Positions 37,271 through 49,723 of a stretch of DNA of 64,000 nt are shown here, one piece after another. A program made the translations under genes and the position numbers. The notes beneath the pieces were generated by a model. That model was not told the DNA's origin and made no database searches. It saw only the letters and a program-made list of their open reading frames with translations. Numbering within the stretch: the stretch's first letter is position 1; each line of letters opens with the position of its first letter. This DNA comes from Otis tarda (lineage: Eukaryota; Chordata; Aves; Otidiformes; Otididae). The DNA lies in assembly GCA_026413225.1 (NCBI GenBank), contig CM048591.1, positions 42,023,803 through 42,087,802 of the forward strand, read 5' to 3'.

Positions 37271-39019
37271 GTTCCTCACACTTGAAACATTCTCCCTCAG
37301 ACTCTCTAAGTCCCCAGTTCTTTTGCAAAATCCATTGCCTATCAGAATTGCCTACAGACAAAGTGTACTTCCAAAATGTAATACTATAGTCCTATGAAGC
37401 TGTAAGCTAATATCTAATTTTTCTGATTAATAACTTCTTCTTGAGTCAAGAGTTTGGACATAAGTTTCTGAGGAAATGGAATGTCATGCTTCAGAATTAC
37501 ATACATTGTTCTAAAATAGGAGCAGAATACTGATGATTACCTGTCTCCTTCTGCCTGTCCTTCTCCTAACATTCTTCCTGTTTTCCTTATCTACATGCTA
37601 AAATTAATTTGGGAAGTTGCCGCATATTGAATATAATTTAAATTGTACTGCTTCAGGTTTTTTTTTTCCTGAAACTGAGTTTCCTTTAGTCTTTTTTTCT
37701 CCTCATTCAAACTAAGCCAACATACTTAGTGGGAAGATGACACATGTTGTAAAGTTCTATTTGTTTATCCTATTTATAAACCCTATTCATTTATTGGAAC
37801 ATGAGATACTTTCCTGAGTGGGCTTGCTAGATATTTGCATTGGCAAAACTTTCAAAACTTTAGGAAATTTGTTTTGAATGGCCATTGCTAAGTGTAACTG
37901 TACGTTAAAACATCTTCCTGCAGCATCTTGTGAAAATAAAAATTTGATCAAAACATAGATGGTATTTCAAGGAAACCCTAATGATCTTTGCAACACTATA
38001 AATAATAGTTTTTGTCTTATTAAAGTGGATGAGTACGTAATATTTAACTGCAGTGTTGAACATGTTCCTTTGGGTTTCTTTCCTCCCCAGTAAGCCATTG
38101 CATTTAGAGATTTCAGCATGTCTTATTCTCATATGTGAAGCATAAAATAGGGAGTGGGATATGTAGATTAATGAATATATTTGCAACAAGAACTTTGCAC
38201 ATTGCCTATAAACATTCTGTCAAAATCATTAGTGCAGAAACGCTCTCACATTAATGTGGTGAAATAGCTGGTTTGCTTTGTGAAAACACAGGTATAATCA
38301 GCTTGCTAAGTCTGTAAGAACGCATTTCAGATCCAACAATAAAATCTAGGTTCTGCTGCTTAAACTTGTTTGAAACAGAGCTTGCTACACCATTCCTTTA
38401 ATCCATTGCAATTCACACTTCACTGCAAGTGGGTCTGCATTTGGACAAGGTCTTCATTTTCACCTTCTTTGCCATTTCCTGAGGAAAATGAACAATTTTG
38501 CTGGTGTGTAAGTCAATTGTGGGTTTGTTCAATGATAGCTTTTTACACTAAGTAAACATCTATGTGTATGTGTTTCTTTGGAAGAATTAACAGATAGATT
38601 TATTTCCTGTGAGCGACTTTTCTTTGTTTTCTATTTTAATGATACATAGACCTCACTAAAAGCAGAGTCAACAACAGTGTATACTGAAGCCTGCTATTTA
38701 TCTGAAGAAATCATACAAAAGTCAAGGTACTTGCCACCATTAAAGACAGTTCTTCAAAGACCTCTAAGTGAAAAGGACCAGAAAAAGGAGATATTGTGTA
38801 AAATTCTTTTGACTATATTGTTAATGATGCCTGATGAAGGGTGAAACAGTATTTCCTTACTCATTTAGTCTGCAATGTGGAAAAGCATCTAAGCATTAAC
38901 TGAGCTTTATCAGAGCCTGACATGTCACTTTCCCTAATGATCTGACTGAGAGAAATACATTCAAAAAGTATCAGTTTGATACATATTATTAAAAATGTGT
39001 TTTGTAATATCATAAGGAA
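37271..39019. other. AT-rich unique DNA, nothing recognised
   Basis: About 1.7 kb of unique sequence with T runs. The largest open frame (94 codons, - strand, 37905-38189) is random-looking. Confidence 0.7.
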
Positions 39020-39070
39020 AATCATAGAATCGTAGAATGATTTGAGTTGGATGGGACCTTAAAGATCATA
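39020..39070 (-). mobile_element. CR1 LINE, about 50-bp 3' end, - strand
   Basis: AATCATAGAATCGTAGAATG followed by ATTTGAGTTGGATGGGACCT and TAAAGATCAT: the tail and last block of a CR1 on the - strand, 5'-truncated almost at once. The GGGACCTTAAAGATCAT wording points to a different and probably older CR1 type than the 23.8-kb copy. Confidence 0.85.
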
Positions 39071-41237
39071 AATAGTATGTTAAGAAATGGATAAAAGAAA
39101 CCAAGCAAAGGCTGTTAAGTAGTTAGGATAATTGAGATTTCATAGAGAGTTACCACTCAAGCATGCCTAAATCTACAGCTCCCACATTATCTTTGGTTTC
39201 CAGTGGTCCTATGTTTGGATTTACTATGTGTAACATATTTCCTGTAGTTCTCATCAGGCTTAACTGGGTCCAGTACTTGCAAGATGTCCCTTAGGAAGTG
39301 TGGACAGTGGTGAAAAGAATGACCTAATGTAATTTTTTCTAAATATATGTATTGCCTAATCAAAGGTAGTACAGAATCATAACCAAGTAAAGGTTCTGGT
39401 TAGTTTTTAGTCCTGAATGCTCCTGTTTTCCTTTGAGCCTAGAAAAATCTTTTCACTCTGAAAGAGCATTTGGAAGTGTTTTGGTTTTTGGCACCATCGG
39501 AAGTGTTTACAAAAGATTTTCCTGTCAGTGTTATTGCTTTCTATTTGTACACTTTCAATTAATGATTTAATTAACCGAAAAGTTAACTATTTAACAAATG
39601 AAACACCAACATCTTTGCCTCTGTCACCTCCAAAACAAAGTTGAGGCTAGAACTGATAGCAAAATCACCACATTGCCTTTATACTTTTAGCAAGAAAGCA
39701 TCAAGCCATGAAACAAAGGAATTTCTACTAAGAAATTCTTTCGGTTGTCTTGGGCTTACTCAGATTCTCTTCTGTTGTCACAGACCAGAAAGTAAATTTC
39801 ATGACACACTGATAAAGCACCAAAATTGAATGTTTTCTTTTTCATCAAGATAAAATTTTGCAATAGTATATTATATTTAATCAGATATTTAATAACTTAA
39901 AATTAGGTGAAGGCTACTGATAATATGAAAGAACACTAAAGTTATTTTGGACTAAAACGTTCTTTATCTATGTACATTCCTAGTTTTATTTCAAAGGACA
40001 CAGCATCAACACCTACACAACTTATCTTTCCTTTTCTTATCAATGCACCAATCACTTCTTCATTCATCATTTTGCTACATGCAACATTGATAAAATAAGA
40101 GAATTTATCACTTCTAATGAACAAACAAAATTCTACATTAACTACCAAACACTGCATGGGTGTGTGGTCTAGACTGGAAATTTAACAGCACGGCTGTAAA
40201 ACTATTCCCACTGGATGTTCATCCATAGAGGCATAAATATGGTACAGAGACATGTTCATGTGATGAATTAAGGAGCAATATGTTCAACATTTCTTTCTCA
40301 TAAGGTTTCAGTGGGTCACAAGATATCTGCCCTTAAACCTGTCATTAGCTACTAAGCAGACTAATTGGAGAACTGTAGTAAACTGCAAGTCAGAATTTAT
40401 TATGTTGTTAATGTGAATAAAATCATGCAAGCTTTTAGTGTTGAAAATAGAGTGAAATTTTCAGTAGGATTCTTTGTACTTTAATAGCCTGGATATTAAG
40501 TTTAAATTTATCTGAGTTGTTAAATCCTTCTATTTTTCTATTAGAGTTCAGTTCTTAAACTATTTTTGAAAATGGGACATAAGTCCCATTTTCTATATAA
40601 TTGCAGTGAAAATGAAGTTATGCACAGAATGTAATAGAAGTGAAGAAGGAAGAGAAACAAAGGGATTTTATATTTAACTTCTGAAAACAAAGAGAAACTT
40701 TTCAGAAATGCCACAGCAGTAGTTCATTGTTCAATGTAGCTCATGTAAATGCTTGCCTGTATTACTAAAATGCTATGCAAAAATACAGAAAAGGAGTCAC
40801 AAATTAAACACAAGAGTTGTAGGAATATAAGGGAATCAGGTTTGATCTACCTGGTATGAATGTTCCAGTTCTTTTGCCTGGAACCTGCTCTTCAAATTCC
40901 AAATACAATTTCTAAAAATTTGTCACATCATCATATACTTCACTTTTCCTTGAAATAGTTAAAGCTACTACAAGTTAACGATACTTTTTTTTTAGTTTCC
41001 ATCCACCTTTCTCAGAGATAACAGCAGCAACTCATTGTCCTTGAGAAGAGTTCAGGACTGATTCCTAAACAAGCTTTAAAGAAAAGATATCACTATACTA
41101 AAGCAAGAACATAACTATTACCTGTACTCCACTCAAACCCAGCTTGTATTTCCCTGGGTGACAAAAGCCATGTTATTTGAAGTGTACCATATGCCATAGA
41201 CGTATAAGGTATCAAGCATCACCTGTTAAATGCCCCC
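39071..41237. other. AT-rich unique DNA, nothing recognised
   Basis: About 2.2 kb of unique sequence with dense stops; the ORFs found are about 70 codons at most. No repeats or RNA genes recognised. Confidence 0.7.
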
Positions 41238-41504
41238 TTTAGTAGGGCCTGTTGTGATGGGACAAAGGGTAATGGTTTTAAAATAGAAGGAAGCAGATTC
41301 GTACTGGACATAAGGAAAAAATTTTTTGCAATGAGGATGGTGAAACACTGGAACAGGTTGAGAGAGAGGTGGTTGATGCCTCATACCTGGAAACATTCAA
41401 GGCCAGGTTGGATGGGGCTCTGTCAACCTGACCTGGTTGGAGATGTCCCTGCTCCTTGAAGCGGGGTTGGACTAAACCGTTAAAGGTCCCTTCCAACCCA
41501 AACT
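41238..41504 (+). mobile_element. CR1 LINE, 3' end fragment, + strand
   Basis: Starts in the C-terminal coding region (AGTAGGGCCTGTTGTGATGG), continues through TGGTGAAACACTGGAACAGG and CATTCAAGGCCAGG, then the 3' end with a damaged block (GGTTGGACTAAACCGTTAAA) and CCCTTCCAACCCAAACT. The expected octamer tail has been replaced by a long ATTCT run (41505-41562). Confidence 0.93.
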
Positions 41505-41562
41505 ATTCTATTCTATTCTATTCTATTCTATTCTATTCTATTCTATTCTATTCTATTCTATT
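41505..41562 (+). repeat. (ATTCT)n pentanucleotide expansion, about 11-12 units
   Basis: A perfect ATTCT array of about 58 bases at the exact position of the CR1 octamer tail. The array most likely arose by slippage from the ATTCT core of the tail. Confidence 0.97.
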
Positions 41563-44500
41563 CCTAAAGAAAAGTAAAACATTGGGAAATGTACATTACA
41601 AGAAAGGTTTTGGAATTACTTACCTGGGGAAAAAAAAAAAAAAAACTCTCAGAGAAAGGTAAAATAGTAAAATATCACTTAGTTCCCAAGAAAATCAACA
41701 AGAATGATGAATTTGCTCTGATTAAAGAAAAGTGTTATTCCACAAAGATTTTTTTTCTTTCAAACTACCATTATAAAGGAACAAGCTAGGTTTTCAAGCC
41801 TCTTCTGTTTTGTTTTTTTTTTTTCCCCTCAAAGAAAAGAACTGCTAGGTTTTTCTTTCTTTAATGAGGACAGTTTAAGACAACGTTGCAAAACATTCAT
41901 GCTGTTGCATGTAGTAGTAGTATTAAGTATAATAATCGTCATTACTAAAAATAAAAGATGCAGTGGTCTAGTGAAAAACTTCAGAAAGAGTTTGAGTGAA
42001 GGACTGAATGAGGGGAAAGAGAAAAGAGAAAGGAAAAAAGAAAACAGTAAAACATGTTTATATTTTGAATATAAATACCTATGGTAACCAATAATACTTA
42101 TTCTGGACTACTAGCCATTTTTACTATGAGCTTTTTAACACAAAATCTACTGTCAAGGCATACCACTAAAAGATTAAAGGACCAGGTAGAAAAAGGGCAT
42201 GGTGCATTCATAAACTAGATGAAACATTAAGCACATTGGGAAAATGTAAATTGTGGTTAGAGAGAATATGATTATATCTTATTTTGCAGTTTTATATTTG
42301 TTTGTGCATGTTTGCAGGCAAGAACTCAAAAAAGCCTAGACTTTTCCTTCTTCATCTTATTCAGTCAACCATGTGGCATATGCTGCTCTGGTGAAATATT
42401 TACACTAAACAAACCGTAACTACAAAGCACGCAGTGATGGATGGCACTGTCTTCCTGTGGAAATGCATTAAAAAAAAAAAAATCAGGAAATTCTAAACAC
42501 ACTTCCACACATCCTACTGAATCGTAGAATAGCTGGATTAATTTGGAGTTGCAGTAATATCAGAGCAGTCACTAATTTTACACAGAAAATAAATAAGTAA
42601 ATCCTACAAAAACTTGACACTCTCCCAGCTCCTGAAATAATGTATTATTTAAAAAAAATCATGGTGTGTCAAACTGCATCGCATTATGATGTGATGTGGA
42701 TGTAAAGCAGAATAAATCCTAGACTTTGGGAAATAAATTTATGATGTGCTGTGTAGCTTCATGTCATGAAATGAACTCATAACATTATTTTAGGCTATGT
42801 TACTGGAAGCAGCTTTATTTCCCTCCAGTATATTTTAAACTCTCAGCTGAGCAAAACACATTCAGGAAAGGACCCTGATCCAGATCCTACTGAATTCGTC
42901 AGATACTGCATCATGACATTTAGTCTAAGAGGAAGATGAACACAGAACATATTACCAAGATAACTTGTATCTACAGTACCCAACTGAGATAGATGCTGCA
43001 AAAGTAAGCAGCAGAAGACAGTCCTGGCACCTATGGGCTAAAAAAAATTTTACAGTCCAAGACCAACACAGAATAGAACTGGAATAAAGGAGTAAAATTA
43101 CTTGCCTAAGGTTGTACAACAAATAAATGTTAAAAGGAGAAATAAAACCATTCAGTCTACAGCTTTTTCTGGATCATGATGCAGCCTTACATGCATTCTT
43201 CCTAGTGACACTTCAAATATCACCTAGTTCAGTCAGTGAGCCTGAAACTAGCAGATAGTACAGGTGAGCGGTACTTTAACATTACAATGTAGAATGCACC
43301 CTGCACAGAGGTTCAATAACTGCAGAAAAGTTTTGTCTATATAAAGCTGTTCCAAGCAAACAATGGCACTCAAGGCTCTCACCACATGCCTCATCACTCA
43401 ACGTATAAGATGTACTATTTGCCAAAAGCATGTCATTTCAGATAACTTTGTGCTTTTTTATACCCTTGCAGACACTAGAATCACATGAGAAGGAAGGGAT
43501 ATTATGATTGTAATATAAGAACAAAGAGAGAGAGAGTACACAGGCTTCTCCTTGTTAATGTTTCCTACTTAGCTATAATACAGATTTCTCATCGATCTGA
43601 CCTTGGAAAATTTGTTACAATAGCAGGTTTCTGCTTGACTGAAAAAATGTCTGTCTATGGAAATTACTCTCCAGTCAACATTTAATGTTTCCTTCACAAC
43701 CTGGTAGTAATTTCAGTTTGTCTCTGACAACTGCATGAGGCATTTTACCATTTTACATCTGAGGTAAAATCAGAAATATTTTTGTTTTCCCTGTCCTTAT
43801 CTTCCAATGTTTTTTTTTCTTTACCTAGACTTAACAGAATTTACCTAGACTTGGCAGAATTTTGAGTTTCTCAGATTCTGACTAACTTGACAACAAATCC
43901 ATCACCAGTTGACTACAGCTCACCAACTTCATGGTGCTGAATTAGAATCAGTCGTGAATATGATAGACAAAATACTTAAAGTATAAAGGAAAATCTCCTG
44001 GCACATTCTGCAGCACTACAGCTGCTTCCTGGCCTACTGACTGGTAACTGGCCTAGTATTTGCCCATACTAGGATAGTGTCAGAAAACCTTCGCAGCCCT
44101 GTACAATGTATCCCCACTTGAACTCCATTCTGAGTGATAGCCCCAGACAGATCAGTCAGCCAGCACTCACATTACAATATAAACATCACTTACAACCCTT
44201 TATTTTCTCTAACAATTATTTGGGTCTTTGATAAATTTCAAGGATGATAATTCAACATAGCTTTGTCCAGGTATGTACTTTCTTATGATATGTATGGTAG
44301 ACATTAATGTTTAAAAATCTCCCTTAAGGACACAGATTTTGAATGAATGCTTTTTTCTAATCTGCTTTTATACTGAAACTGTTAGCTCTTTGGAGAAGGA
44401 ATTGTCTTTTTAGTCATATAGGAATACTTTGGCTAGAATATCTGGCCCCTGCCCAGACAAAAGGGTCATTCAAACTAGCATTGTGTCTCTGGTAGTGACC

Positions 44501-44678
44501 AATACAGGATCCTCAGGGGAGAGCTGAGGGTAGGTCAGACCAAGCACACAGTCATACTTCCCCAAAATACTACCCTGAATACAGATGCATTTCCTATTTT
44601 TCTACACTGAGACTGTCAACAAAGAATATCTCTTGAAAATTCTCAGAATACATCTAATTACAACTCAGAAAATATTAT
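41563..44678. other. AT-rich unique DNA, no supported gene
   Basis: About 3.1 kb of unique sequence with A/T runs (for example A runs at 41632 and 42470) and a 20-bp tandem duplication at 43821-43860. A faint CR1-tail-like string near 42521 was rejected. No coding region recognised. Confidence 0.65.
43821..43860. repeat. 20-bp tandem duplication
   Basis: TTACCTAGACTTAACAGAAT is followed directly by TTACCTAGACTTGGCAGAAT: two 20-base units with two differences. Confidence 0.95.
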
Positions 44679-45133
44679 TCAAAGATGATCAGAGGGCTGG
44701 AGCACCTCTCCTATGAGGACAGGCTGAGAGAGTTGGGGCTGTTCAGCCTGGAGAAGAGGAGGCTCCGGGAAGACCTGATAGCGGTCTTCCAATACCTCAA
44801 GGGGGCCTACAGGAAAGATGAGGAGAGGCTGTTCAGTAGGGCCTGTTGTGATAAGACAAGGGGTAATGGGTTTAAATTAGAAGGAGGTAGGTTTAGATTA
44901 GATATTAGAAAAAAAATTTTTTACAATGAGATTTGTAGAGCACTGGAACAGGTTGCCCAGAGAGGTGGTGGATGCCCCATCTCTGGAAATGTTCAAGGCC
45001 AGGCTGGATGAGGCTCTGAGCAACCTGATCTAGTCAGGGATGTCCCTGCTTCTTGCAGGGGGGTTGGACTAGATGACCTTTGAAGGTCCCTTCCAACTCT
45101 AACTATTCTATGATTCTATGATTCTATGATTCT
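44679..45133 (+). mobile_element. CR1 LINE, 0.45-kb young 3' end, + strand
   Basis: Begins at AAGATGATCAGAGGGCTGG and runs through the last part of ORF2 and the complete 3' end, with GGTTGGACTAGATGACC, CCCTTCCAAC and three octamer units. A 108-codon frame (44685-45011) reads [20 protein letters not shown] to [13 protein letters not shown], then shifts in the A/T run at about 44910. It is close to the 23.8- and 36.5-kb copies but in the opposite orientation, so it forms an inverted repeat with them. Confidence 0.96.
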
Positions 45134-46238
45134 GTTCCAAATAATGGACATTAGAAAACTACCGTGAGCTGACAAAGCTGTATCTCCAATTTAAGTTCTG
45201 CCACTATAAATTCAGTGAGATGAAATCATGGGTTTATCCTATTGTATGTTAAGCTATAGCATATATTGCACATGGTATATTTTAAATGTCATTACTACCT
45301 AGGTGGTAAATTTACAAAAACGATTTTACAGCCCTCTTGTATCACAATATACACATGGCCATGTACGTGCCCTCTTATTTGTATTCATATTCAGTGGTCT
45401 GACATTTGAATTTAAATATGCATTCATATTTTAAAATAGCTTGATTTTATAATAGCATGAAATCCATGAAAACACAAAGGATGAGTGCACTCTCATGCTT
45501 TAATTAACATTAGGTTAACGTGCGAAGTAGTGAAATGTCAATTTCCACTGACTACATGAGGGATAAGCCAGACCCTCAGGCCAGAAATATGTGCTGTCCA
45601 GTAGACTATAAATAAATAAATAAAGAGGTCAGTTGTGTCATTCTGGAGGGATCCAAGTACACGTCAATAGTGGCATGTTTACTGGCTGTTAGTACGTGAG
45701 CAATTGGGAAAGTATAAGCCCATAGGCAAGTAGGAAGGGACCGTGGAGTACATGTTAGCAGAAATGTTTAGCATGAGACAAGACTAGTAAAAAAGAGCTT
45801 TTCTCCTGTCCACCATATATATCAGAAACACAATGTTTTGCCACAAAATCTGTTGTCTAAGGCTATCAATAAAAAAAATAATAAATGGTTTCTAAAATGC
45901 AGCTCCTAGCACACTTATAATGTAGTTTACCAGTACAATAACAATAGTCCTGTAAAAAATCTAATTGCTACCAGTACTGAGAATGTAATACTGTACACTG
46001 CTGGTGGCATGCAATGAGGACTGCTGATGAAGCCCATTCCCTTCAGTGAGCTGTAAAATAAAGCCCTCTGTCTGATTTACTGTCTCATGTGAATGAACTT
46101 GACAGCATAATTCTAGAATCTATTTTAGCCTCTGTTTGGTCAATTAAAAAAAAAAGAAAGTAAACATGAAATTTAAGTTAGTTACATGCAGGGCTGTCAA
46201 GCAGTCTATTACAATGCAAAACCAGTGTTTTGACTTAC

Positions 46239-46300
46239 CTTTGGAAACAATGCAGCAACAGATCTTCTTTTTAAGTCTTCAACATATTGCATTTTTTAAG
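46239..46300 (-). other. Candidate small 5' coding exon, - strand
   Basis: On the - strand a good acceptor-like site (TTTTTATTGTAG) precedes 62 bases that end CCAAAG before GTAAGT, a full-consensus donor. Within it an ATG at 46292 opens exactly 18 codons to the donor (MQYVEDLKRRSVAALFPK), leaving in phase 0. The other two frames contain stops, so it could code only as a first coding exon after a spliced 5' leader. No downstream partner exon could be linked and the peptide is not recognised. Chance is a real alternative. Confidence 0.22.
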
Positions 46301-46837
46301 CTACAATAAAAACAACAGAAAAGCATCTGTTAGTTGTTCAGGAATTCTCAGCAAGCACTGTGAAAAGCAGGTAACAAAATTGGTCATTTTTCCTGTGCTG
46401 TCTTCCACAAAAATAAAATACATTTAACGTAGGTGCTCACTGTAAGAGATACAAGCCATAATTGCTAGTGAGCCTATTACAGAGGAAGAAAAGACTGTAC
46501 ACCCAAGAGGCATAGGATATCTTCTAAAAATGATAGATGAAGATGTGACCATATAATCTGTTTTTAAAAGGGACAGATAATTGTTGTCTTCTTCAGAAGG
46601 GTTAAGAGTTTCTGATTAGTTTTTGGGTCATGTATCACACTTTGAGTGCCTAAGCTTAACGACACACTTCATTGAACTCCATCTAGCAAGCTTCATGCTT
46701 ATGAAGGTGTTCCTCTTGATTGCTTTTCATCTGGGCTGCAGAGTGATTTGGTTGGAGGCTGACATTGATTAAGTGCAAGAGAATCATGTTTTACTGTGAC
46801 AGCTGCTAGGCCTCTGTCAACAAATCAATGGGGCTTT

Positions 46838-46892
46838 TTCCCTCTTTTTTCCCATGCTTTTTTCTTTTCTTTCCTTTTCTTTTTTTTTTTTT
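46838..46892 (+). repeat. Polypyrimidine tract
   Basis: About 55 bases almost entirely C and T (CCCTCTTTTTTCCC and CTTTCCTTTTC followed by a long T run). It may form unusual DNA structure. The nearby CTTAG is not accompanied by an open exon. Confidence 0.8.
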
Positions 46893-48737
46893 CTGGTCTT
46901 CTTAGCTTTTCTGTTAGCATCCTGCTGTTACTGGAGATGAAAAGCATCTTTATAGCTGTCTTGTGATTGAACATGTTCTGATTTGCCAATCACATAAAAT
47001 GTTTATCTGAAGGGAATGAGGGTCTCCGTCCCAGGATTCTCCAGGATATAGAGGACAGACAGGAGGAAAGAGTGTACAATACCAGAATATATGTTCTAAA
47101 AAAAAGCTGTTCTTTTCTGTATGAACTGATGCACGAACATCAAGACTGTCTGTGTAAATAGTACAGCATTATACTATTGTACTAAATAGTGCCAATTTTA
47201 AGCTGTGAAACTTGGCTTTGATTAAATTTTGTGGAGGAAAACTTCTTATTGTTTTCTTTTTTTAATACTAAAGCTAAGTAATCTTTCTAGTTACAAAGAT
47301 TTGTAGGTTTCCATGTTAATTTAAAATAACATTTAACTGACAAAGAGCCTAATTTTGTTTCTCTTAAGATATTTTTACACATTTATATTTGATTTTTTTT
47401 TTTCATGTTGCAAATTTTCTACAGGACCTCACATTCCTATTATTATGCTGAGTCTTTTTCTTCCAGATTTGTTTTAGGAACAGACCAAAATTTTCATTTT
47501 AAATTGCTTACTTTTTTCAAACTTATTTTCAAAAATTTATTACTGAGTCTAGTTATGGAAAAGCGATTAAAAGCTTTTCCAAATATTCACTAGCTCCATA
47601 GCAGGCAATGTTATCTACATGTGCTTGATTGTGTGTCATTAATTTGTTGTTCCATGGTCTAAACTATAAATTTTTATTAAATTACAATTTAAAAATTAGT
47701 ATGTTCAAATGAAATGTAACAGAGATCAATCATTTAGTCTGAGGTATTTTCCAGACACTTAGTGGGAAAATGTTATCTGGTAACCAGAAAAGGAATTTTT
47801 TGGACTAAATCAAAGAAACTTTCAAATTAAAAATGCAACTAAAAAAAAATACAGAAAAAAAAAAGAAAAAATAAGATTATAATGTAAGTTGAAAATTTTA
47901 TTGTCAAGTTGAAGTTGCAGAGTAAGTAACAAGTATAAAAATAGAGATAAAAGAGCAGCATCAGATTACTTTTGGAGGTGCTACAATATTCATAAAACAC
48001 CATTGTATTGGTGTTTCTCTTTTAAAATATTAATGCTTTGATATAAAACTATGATTATGTCAATAGTTACATGAATTATCGAAAGGCATAAGTCATTCCA
48101 GTGTGGCTTGGGTAGGCAAAATATTTCCACATGCAGGTAGTATAAAAGCTTTCCTTGTTGACATCCTTCATCTTCCAGTTAAGAAAGATAAATTGAACTG
48201 AACACAAAAATGCACTGTTGCATATAAAAACTGTTCCATTAGAGTTATACTCATGAAAGTTTCAAATATCTATATTTATATATAAATAAAACCTCCCCTC
48301 TGTGAAAACACTGAGAATCCAAAATAGCAGTATTTTGTTATACGGAGAACTATTCAGAGAGTACTTGTGGATAAAGAAGATTGTAACTCCTTCCTGTGCA
48401 AATGATGCCCAGGAGGCAAAACATACACTTTGTAAACACAATACAGAAGACAGCAAAACAAATGGGATGTTACCATCAACTTTTGGAAAATTTCCTCTGA
48501 AATTTCTAACAGTACCGAGACCTTTTAAGTTATGTGGATTGCAGAAAAGCACCTTCAGAAAGCAACTTCTGTACGACCTATTAGCTTTGACATACTAGCA
48601 AGACTTGAAAGCTTGAGCATGCTTCAAATAGGTATTATCCTGAAAAATAAAAAGTAAGATTTTTTTTTTATAAACAAAAATTATTCTTAGTGGTACCATT
48701 TAGTAGCAAATCGGATTATATGAGGCTGGCAGCCAGT

Positions 48738-49723
48738 CATCAACAGAATTCCCTAGGGCTCAATTTCAGGGCCAGTGCTTTTTAGTGTATTTATAAATTA
48801 TATGGACAGTGGAATCAAATGTACTTTAAGTAAGGTTGTGGGTCATACTAAGCTTGGAGGAGCTGTGGACTCCCTCGAGGACAGAGAGGCCTTACAGAGA
48901 CATCTCAATAGACTAGAGAGCTGGGCAATCACTAATCTCATGAAATTTAACAAGAGAAATGGCAAGATTTTCCATCTGGGATGGGGTAATCCTGGTCATA
49001 TGTACAAATTGGAGCACAAGAGGCTGGAGAGCACCCCTACAGAAAGAGATCTGGGGGACAGGGTTGACGGCAGGTTGAATATGAGTCAACAGTGTGACCT
49101 AGAAGCAAAAAGGGCCAACCATGTCCTGGCATGCATCAAGCACAGCATAGCTATCCAGTCAAGGGAGGTGACTGCCCTACGTTACACTGCACTGCTACAG
49201 CCCCACTTTGAGTACCGTGTGCAGTTTTGGGTGCCTCAATATAAGAGGCACGCTCAAACTGTTAGAGCGTGTCCAGAGGAAGGCAACCAAGGTGATGAAA
49301 AGCTTTGAGGACAAGACTTATAAGGAGCAGCTGAGGTCACTTGGTTTGTTCAGCTTGGAGAAGAGAAGGCTGAGGGGTGACCTCATCATAGCCTACAGCT
49401 TTCTCAACAAGGCTGCGGAGACGGAGATGCTGATCTCCTCTCTCTGGTGACCAGCAACATGGCATGAGGAAATGGAATGAAGCTGCATCAGGGGAAATTC
49501 AGATTGAACATTAGGAAAAGTTTCTTCACTGAGAGTGTGGTCAGTAACTGGAACAGGCTCCCCAGGGATGTGGTCATGGCTCCAAGCCTGTCAGAGTTCA
49601 AGGAGCATCTGGACAATGCTGTTAGTCATATGGTCTAGTTTTAGGTCGTCCTGTGAGGAGCAGTGAGTTAGACTCGATGATCCTTATGAGTCCCTTCCAA
49701 CTTGAGATATTCTAGGTTTCTGT
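48738..49723 (+). mobile_element. CR1 LINE, about 1-kb copy of the second 3'-end type
   Basis: Starts in the RT motif B region (GAATTCCCTAGGGCTCAA) and runs to a 3' end of the form CTGTGAGGAGCAG, GACTCGATGATCCTTATGAG, TCCCTTCCAACTTGAGATAT, TCTAGG. That end differs from the GGACTAGATGACC type elsewhere in the window. It includes the part deleted in the 9.65-kb copy (49370-49603). The octamer tail is eroded. Confidence 0.93.
48775..49450 (+). pseudogene. CR1 ORF2 RT and C-terminal remnant
   Basis: Two overlapping frames: 48775-49308 (177 codons) and 49208-49450 (80 codons). The first reads MLFSVFINYMDSGIKCTL, then VVGHTKLGGAVDSLEDREAL, where motif C (normally FADD) has lost its catalytic aspartates, then LNRLESWAITNLMKFNKRNG and YKLEHKRLESTPTERDLGDR. 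Near 49250 an indel shifts the true frame, which continues in the second ORF as LLERVQRKATKVMKSFEDKT and [18 protein letters not shown] relic without endonuclease and without catalytic RT residues. Confidence 0.92.

Larger units (their letters stand above)
45134..48737. other. AT-rich unique DNA, no supported gene
   Basis: About 3.6 kb. It contains a short AAAT run (about 45607), a small exon-like segment on the - strand (46239-46300), a pyrimidine tract (46838-46892) and AT-rich DNA with scattered A runs. The 96- and 98-codon ORFs at 48262-48598 overlap on opposite strands and are not supported. Confidence 0.65.

Noticed and set aside
42521..42560. GAATCGTAGAATAGCTGG, resembling a - strand CR1 tail
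   Set aside because: The following sequence does not continue into the CR1 3' block.
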